Positions 59,851-64,000 of a DNA stretch of 64,000 bases are shown here, piece after piece. The stretch is from JAFAGX01 sp035624215. Its GTDB lineage: Bacteria; Acidobacteriota; Terriglobia; Terriglobales; Acidobacteriaceae. Both the position numbers and the translations under genes were made by a program. The notes beneath the pieces are model-generated. The model was given only the letters and a program-made list of their open reading frames with translations. It searched no databases and was not told the origin of the DNA. The DNA is taken from positions 1 to 64,000 of the forward strand of contig DASPRY010000129.1 of NCBI GenBank assembly GCA_035624215.1, in the 5' to 3' direction. The first letter of the stretch is position 1. Each line of letters opens with the position of its first letter.

Positions 59851-61245
59851 TTGGCAACCGCTAGCGCTTCGTACCAACCATCACAATCCCCAACCGTTGC
59901 TCCTTTCAAGAAGAAATCTGTTCGCCTGACGCTGTGGCCTCTGGTGGCCGCCACCTTCTTCATGGTTTCGGGCGGCACGTATGGCACCGAAGATATCGTG
60001 CATGGCGCCGGCTATGGCCGGGCGATTCTGATCCTCCTGCTTACCCCGATCCTCTGGAGCTTGCCGACGGCGTTCATGATTGGCGAGCTCTCCAGCGCTC
60101 TGCCCTTTGAAGGCGGCTACTACGCCTGGGTGCGGCGGGCCATGGGAAATTTCTGGGGATTTCAGGAAGCCTGGCTCTCGCTGGTGGCCTCGATCTTCGA
60201 TATGGCCATCTACCCTACACTATTTGTCCTGTATCTCGACCGGTTGTTTCCGTGGTTCGCGGTCGGACATCGGGGAGTGATGGTCGCGTTGGGCGTAGTG
60301 ATTGTGTGCGCGCTCTTTAATATTGCGGGAGTGCGCGTGGTCTCGACGACATCGCTGTGGCTGTTTTTCGCGCTTTCCGCTCCATTCATCGCGATAGTTT
60401 GCATCGCCCCCTTTAAGGTTGGAGCGCTCGCGGGGGTGGCTAAGCCCGCGAACATCAACGTCGATATTCTGACTGGACTGCTGATCTGCATGTGGAACTA
60501 CATGGGCTGGGACAATGCCTCGACCATCGCGACCGAAGTTGAGCGGCCGCAACGCACCTATCCTCGCGCCATGTTAGTTGCGGTCATGATTGTGGCCCTC
60601 AGCTACATTGTTCCAGTGGCGGCGATGTGGATGACGGGGCTTTCCGCCACAGCGTGGGACACCGGATTTTGGGCGGATATTGCAGGGATGCTGGGTGGGC
60701 CGCTGCTGCGCTTTGGCCTGGCGCTGGGCGGCATCATCAGCGGCTTCGGCATGTTCAATGCGCTGGTCATGAGTTATTCCCGACTGCCGCTTGCCATGGC
60801 CCAAGATGGAATGCTGCCCAAGGTTTTCGGCAAGCTGCACCCACGTACGCGCGCTCCCTGGGTTGCGATTGTGGCTCTGGCAATTTGCTGGGCGCTCTGT
60901 CTGGGCCTCGGCTTCGAGCGGCTGGTCACGCTCGACATTCTTCTCTACGGCGCCAGCCTGGCGTTGGAATTCGCGGCCTTAGTCGTGCTTCGCGTCCGCG
61001 AACCGGAACTGCCTCGGGCCTTCCGAGTCCCCGGGGGGATGTTTGGAGCAGTCGCGGTCGGCATTGCTCCGATGTTGCTCCTTGGCTTCTCGGTCATTCG
61101 CAGCGAAACCGAACAAGTGCTCGGCATGAGTTCCTTTGCATTCGGCATGCTGCTGATTGCAGCCGGCGTGGTGGCGTACTTCCTCAACCACGCGGTCAAA
61201 CCCGAGGGCTGGTCTCCTGCACCCCAAGAAAGGCCTGTCGCTTAG
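59851..61245 (+). CDS. APC-family amino acid permease (PotE-like)
   Basis: The 464-residue protein has 12 hydrophobic segments and an APC-type first helix with LVAATFFMVSGGTYGTEDIV. Later loops carry DNASTIATEVERPQRTYPRAM and SYSRLPLAMAQDGMLPKV, which are the family's conserved turns. The start is TTG 59851, after a GGAGGAGG ribosome-binding site about 10 bases upstream. It is a distant relative of the two permeases at 19243-22396. The substrate is unknown, and the structured leader may control it. Confidence 0.9.
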   Translation: MATASASYQPSQSPTVAPFKKKSVRLTLWPLVAATFFMVSGGTYGTEDIVHGAGYGRAILILLLTPILWSLPTAFMIGELSSALPFEGGYYAWVRRAMGNFWGFQEAWLSLVASIFDMAIYPTLFVLYLDRLFPWFAVGHRGVMVALGVVIVCALFNIAGVRVVSTTSLWLFFALSAPFIAIVCIAPFKVGALAGVAKPANINVDILTGLLICMWNYMGWDNASTIATEVERPQRTYPRAMLVAVMIVALSYIVPVAAMWMTGLSATAWDTGFWADIAGMLGGPLLRFGLALGGIISGFGMFNALVMSYSRLPLAMAQDGMLPKVFGKLHPRTRAPWVAIVALAICWALCLGLGFERLVTLDILLYGASLALEFAALVVLRVREPELPRAFRVPGGMFGAVAVGIAPMLLLGFSVIRSETEQVLGMSSFAFGMLLIAAGVVAYFLNHAVKPEGWSPAPQERPVA

Positions 61246-61418
61246 AAATAACCCACGGGACACCGACAGAAAGAGGACAGCCTTTGTGGATCTCTGGACC
61301 CTCTGTCGTTTAGGTGCGCGAACCCGTCCGGTCCGCGGCTTATGTTCTAATAATTAAGTTGCGGAGCTATGCTCCGCCGGACAGCTGAGGGCAGCTGTCC
61401 CTACGTGGTTGCATAATC

Positions 61419-61820
61419 ATGACCAAGCGGAAATCCAAGGGTGCTTACATGATCTCGGCGGTCGCTGAGATGTATGGCATCCACCCGCAGACACTGCGCC
61501 TGTACGAGCGCGAGGGGCTGCTGAAACCGTCCAGAACTGAAGGCAATACCCGTCTCTATACCGATGAGGACCTGCAGCGCCTGGAATTCATCCTGACGCT
61601 GGCCCGGGATCTGGCAGTGAATATCAGTGGAATCGCAATCATTTTGCAAATGCGCGAGCGGATGGAAGAGATGCAGCGGCAAATTCAGGATTTCGTGAAG
61701 TACATTCAGGAAGAAGTGCTTTCGCGGGCCAGCGCCGCGGCCGACCCTTCGCGCGGCGCCATTGTCCCAATTCACCGCGCCATGGTAAGCCCTATACAGC
61801 AGACAAATCGCAAAAAATAG
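61419..61820 (+). CDS. hspR: HspR-type MerR-family heat-shock repressor
   Basis: The 133-residue protein has the MerR/HspR winged helix: YMISAVAEMYGIHPQTLRLYEREGLLKPSR, quoted as parts, then NTRLYTDEDLQRLEFILTLA. A coiled coil follows (ILQMRERMEEMQRQIQDF). It lacks a stress-sensing cysteine pair. HspR represses dnaK operons and in many bacteria needs DnaK as co-repressor. A matching HAIR operator overlaps the dnaK promoter 6.4 kb upstream of this start. There is no strong ribosome-binding site at the ATG; a start ten codons in is possible. Confidence 0.93.
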   Translation: MTKRKSKGAYMISAVAEMYGIHPQTLRLYEREGLLKPSRTEGNTRLYTDEDLQRLEFILTLARDLAVNISGIAIILQMRERMEEMQRQIQDFVKYIQEEVLSRASAAADPSRGAIVPIHRAMVSPIQQTNRKK

Positions 61821-61828
61821 CCGGTGGC

Positions 61829-62341
61829 TCAGGGTTCGTATACTGAATTGCCGTATCCCTGCTGCCTGGCCGCCTCCTGCATATCTTCCAGTTTTTTCTT
61901 CTGCTCCTCGAGTTCAGCCTGCATCTGTTGGACTTCATCTTGTTTCTTAAGCTGCTGCTCGTTGTGCTGCACACAATTACTGACGCAGTTGCCAGGAGCA
62001 AAGTGAATCGATGAATTCAGCCGGTCGATACTGGCCTGCAAGTTGTCCACGGATTGCTTCTGCGTCTGAATTTCATGCTTCCATTGCTCCGCCGATTTCT
62101 TCTCTGTAGAAACTGGGGCAGCTTCGCTGTCCTGCTGGCTGGTGGAGGCGCTTTGGGCGGCATCGGGATGCTCGGGCAAATCCTCGTTGGTGACTACCTT
62201 CCGCGCGGCTGACGGGTTGTTGGCCGCTTGCTTCTGACGCTGCTCGCGCGCGATGTCGCCGAGCGACTGGCCATAGCTGAGCGCAGCGGTTGTACAGATC
62301 AGCGCCATCACCCAGATGAAGTTTTTCCGGAGCAGGTTCAT
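61829..62341 (-). CDS. Exported coiled-coil protein of unknown function
   Basis: The 170-residue protein begins with a signal peptide (MNLLRKNFIWVMALICTTAA...YGQ). The mature N-end SLGDIAREQRQKQAAN is a pattern I recall from other acidobacterial envelope proteins. A Ser/Ala/Gln-rich region follows, then a coiled coil at about 80-160 (EQWKHEIQTQKQSVDNLQ, DEVQQMQAELEEQKKKLEDM). Two cysteines (NCVSNC) lie between the helices. It converges on hspR with an 8-base gap. Confidence 0.7.
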   Translation of the reverse strand: MNLLRKNFIWVMALICTTAALSYGQSLGDIAREQRQKQAANNPSAARKVVTNEDLPEHPDAAQSASTSQQDSEAAPVSTEKKSAEQWKHEIQTQKQSVDNLQASIDRLNSSIHFAPGNCVSNCVQHNEQQLKKQDEVQQMQAELEEQKKKLEDMQEAARQQGYGNSVYEP

Positions 62342-62475
62342 GCGAGTCCCCCCAAAGGCCGAAGTTACAGAGATGTTAGCCTGCCGTCTTCCCCGCCGCG
62401 ATGTTACGGTAGTGCAAAGGCCAGAGATTCGAAGGAGAGGATTGACGTTTCAGGGGTATGGGGCTCGATCGGTCC

Positions 62476-62931
62476 TTATTCTTCTCCGATGTCTTCGTTC
62501 CAGACCTCAGGATTGGCACGAATGTAGTCGGCCAGCAGCTTGACGCATTCTTCGGAATCCAGATCGACCACCTTCACGCCGAGCGACCGCAGCCACTCCA
62601 GCCCACCTTGAAAATTGCGACTTTCGCCGACCACGATGGTCCGAAAGCCGAACTGGCGAACCAGTCCGCTGCAATACCAGCAGGGCGCGAGAGTGGTGAC
62701 CAGAATCAGAGTGCGGTAGCTGCGCTGGCGTCCGGCATTGCGGAAAGCGTCGGTCTCGCCGTGCATAGAGGGATCGCCATTTTGCACGCGGCGGTTGTGG
62801 CCTGCTCCAATCAGCTGGCCGCCGGGATCGAAAATTGCTGCCCCAATGGGTATGCCGCCTTCGGATAGTCCCTTGCGCGCTTCGGCCACAGCGGCAGCCA
62901 ACATTGCTGGATAATTTGGTTGAGCGCTCAT
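62476..62931 (-). CDS. Cytosine deaminase, yeast Fcy1-like (CDA fold)
   Basis: The 151 residues match the zinc deaminase fold: the zinc-binding HGE in SMHGETDAF and PCWYCSGLV. Beyond these core residues it follows the fungal cytosine deaminase pattern closely: GGIPIGAAIFD, GHNRRVQNGDPSMHGE, VVGESRNFQGG and the C-end PEVWNEDIGEE. I infer deamination of cytosine to uracil, although other small deaminases (tRNA or guanine) share the core. Most bacterial cytosine deaminases are the unrelated CodA, so a fungal-like enzyme here is notable. Confidence 0.85.
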   Translation of the reverse strand: MSAQPNYPAMLAAAVAEARKGLSEGGIPIGAAIFDPGGQLIGAGHNRRVQNGDPSMHGETDAFRNAGRQRSYRTLILVTTLAPCWYCSGLVRQFGFRTIVVGESRNFQGGLEWLRSLGVKVVDLDSEECVKLLADYIRANPEVWNEDIGEE

Positions 62932-63169
62932 GTGGGTAATTGTACTCGGGGCCTCTGCTAGCGCTGCAGCCTAAAGTGGAAGCGAGCCAAGCGCGCGATT
63001 GTTATGTCGCACCGAACGCGACACCTCGCGTGGCTCGCCAGATCCCCGCTACGCAAAAGGCGCTTGTTCGGGATGACAATCAAGCTGCGCCACTGCTGGA
63101 GGACTGCGCTGGTCATCAGGGTTGTGATCCGTTTAGAATCCGTAGTCCGCTTCGAAAGAGGTGAAACAG
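62932..63169. other. Upstream region of purB with repeat-like words
   Basis: The stretch contains GCGTGGCTCGCC-type palindromic words and GGGATGACAATCAAGC, reminiscent of the dispersed repeat endings. No gene is supported. It should hold the purB promoter. Confidence 0.35.
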
Positions 63170-64000
63170 GTGATTCCGCGCTATACCCGTCCGGAAATGG
63201 CCCGCATCTGGAGCGATGAAAACCGCTTTCGCACCTGGCTGGTGGTAGAGGTTGCGGCGACTGAAACCTTGGCGGAAGCGGGAATGGTGCCAAAGAGCGC
63301 CGCCAAGGCAATCCGCGAGCGGGCGGATTTTGATCTGCAGCGCATTCACGAAATCGAAGCAGAGGTTCGACATGACGTGATCGCTTTCACCACCGCGGTC
63401 GCGGAGATTGTTGGGCCGCAGGCGCGCTGGTTCCACTACGGCCTGACCTCCAATGATGTTGTAGACACGGCTCAGGCGCTGCTGATCGGCCAGGCCTCCG
63501 AGGTGATTGGGGCGGACCTCGATCTGCTTGCCGACGTGCTCAAACGCCGGGCCTGGGAGTTCAAGGACACGCCCATGGTCGGACGCACTCACAGCATACA
63601 TGCTGAGCCGATCACGTTCGGGTTGAAGCTGGCCAACTGGTATTCGGAGACGCAGCGAAACATCGAGCGCTTTGCTCGCGCTGCCGAAGATATGCGAGTG
63701 GGCAAGTTTTCGGGTGCAGTCGGCACCTTTGCTCACCTTACGCCAGAACTGGAGGAAAGTATCTGCGCACGGCTTGGGCTGAAGGCTGCGGCTATTTCTT
63801 CGCAGGTGATTCAACGCGACCGTCACGCGTACTACGTGGCTACGCTGGCAGTGATCGCCAGCACACTCGACAAGATTGCCACCGAGATCCGGCACTTGCA
63901 GCGAACCGAAGTGCGCGAGGCGGAAGAGTTTTTCAGCGAGAAGCAGAAGGGATCGTCGGCGATGCCCCACAAAAGGAATCCAGTCACCTGTGAGCAAATC
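63170..64000 (+). CDS. purB: Adenylosuccinate lyase, 5' part only
   Basis: The best start is GTG 63170, with AGAGG eight bases upstream and the family start IPRYTRPEMARIWSDENRF. The gene runs off the right edge after 277 residues. It has HYGLTSNDVVDTAQALLI, the THSIHAEPITFG histidine region, and the fumarase-superfamily signature GSSAMPHKRNP near the edge. PurB acts twice in purine synthesis, splitting SAICAR and adenylosuccinate. Confidence 0.96.
   Translation, partial: MIPRYTRPEMARIWSDENRFRTWLVVEVAATETLAEAGMVPKSAAKAIRERADFDLQRIHEIEAEVRHDVIAFTTAVAEIVGPQARWFHYGLTSNDVVDTAQALLIGQASEVIGADLDLLADVLKRRAWEFKDTPMVGRTHSIHAEPITFGLKLANWYSETQRNIERFARAAEDMRVGKFSGAVGTFAHLTPELEESICARLGLKAAAISSQVIQRDRHAYYVATLAVIASTLDKIATEIRHLQRTEVREAEEFFSEKQKGSSAMPHKRNPVTCEQI

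Noticed and set aside
63116..63997. Minus-strand frame opposite purB
   Set aside because: Antisense of a clear adenylosuccinate lyase.

Overview
The window looks like a chromosomal segment from a soil Acidobacteriota (Terriglobia / Koribacter-like) bacterium. The evidence is mixed: PilMNOPQ, a TonB-dependent receptor with an N-terminal carboxypeptidase-regulatory-like domain, winged-helix/TPR regulators without a membrane anchor, a Ser/Thr kinase fused to an ATPase and TPRs, several small proteins I recall only from this phylum, HspR-type heat-shock control, and dispersed 'CTCAGGATGACA' repeats. There is no rRNA, no intact tRNA, no CRISPR array, no transposase and no prophage.

Layout. 1-2027: the start of a DabA-like inorganic-carbon protein, translationally coupled to an ArsR regulator, and a divergent membrane protein of unknown role. 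2659-5205: two tRNA-Phe 3'-end fragments flank a 2.5 kb island with a winged-helix/TPR regulator and a secreted DUF1579 protein. 5386-11468: a dipZ-msrB redox-repair pair, then an exported beta-propeller/cytochrome c dehydrogenase and a PEBP-like protein. 11666-16105: pobA, a YcbK-like peptidase, a YcbB-like L,D-transpeptidase and a HAD hydrolase. 16157-31878: a long leftward run with csaA, nnr, a K+ channel, two amino-acid permeases, thiE, accC, accB, an Xaa-Pro peptidase, pilQPONM and a small HTH gene.

32404-45832: OsmC, a kinase-ATPase-TPR signalling protein, DoxX, an FmdB-type zinc ribbon, an M1-like protein without the zinc motif coupled to rlmB, a thiolase, a LytTR response regulator, and a His/Cys-rich small protein just upstream of the TonB receptor. 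45914-49356: a frameshifted FNR-like regulator and a sigma-54 activator. 49818-52403: a conserved small protein, purS and glmS. 52338-54960 is a scarred region: a tandem duplication of the glmS 3' end, vapBC, a PD-(D/E)XK gene without a normal start codon, a hydrolase remnant and dispersed repeats. 54961-61820 is the heat-shock region (dnaK, a 55-residue protein, dnaJ, hspR), interrupted by a MarR-acetyltransferase fusion and a permease. A coiled-coil secreted protein, a yeast-type cytosine deaminase and the start of purB close the window.

The observations I rate highest are: the second glmS 3' end, which differs from the first only by synonymous changes (a likely recombination scar); the tRNA-Phe fragments around the 2.5 kb island; the HspR-type (HAIR) operator overlapping the dnaK promoter; the frameshifted FNR-like gene with four candidate cluster cysteines; and the predicted pseudo-peptidase coupled to rlmB. 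I did not find a clearly new multi-gene defence or biosynthetic system.
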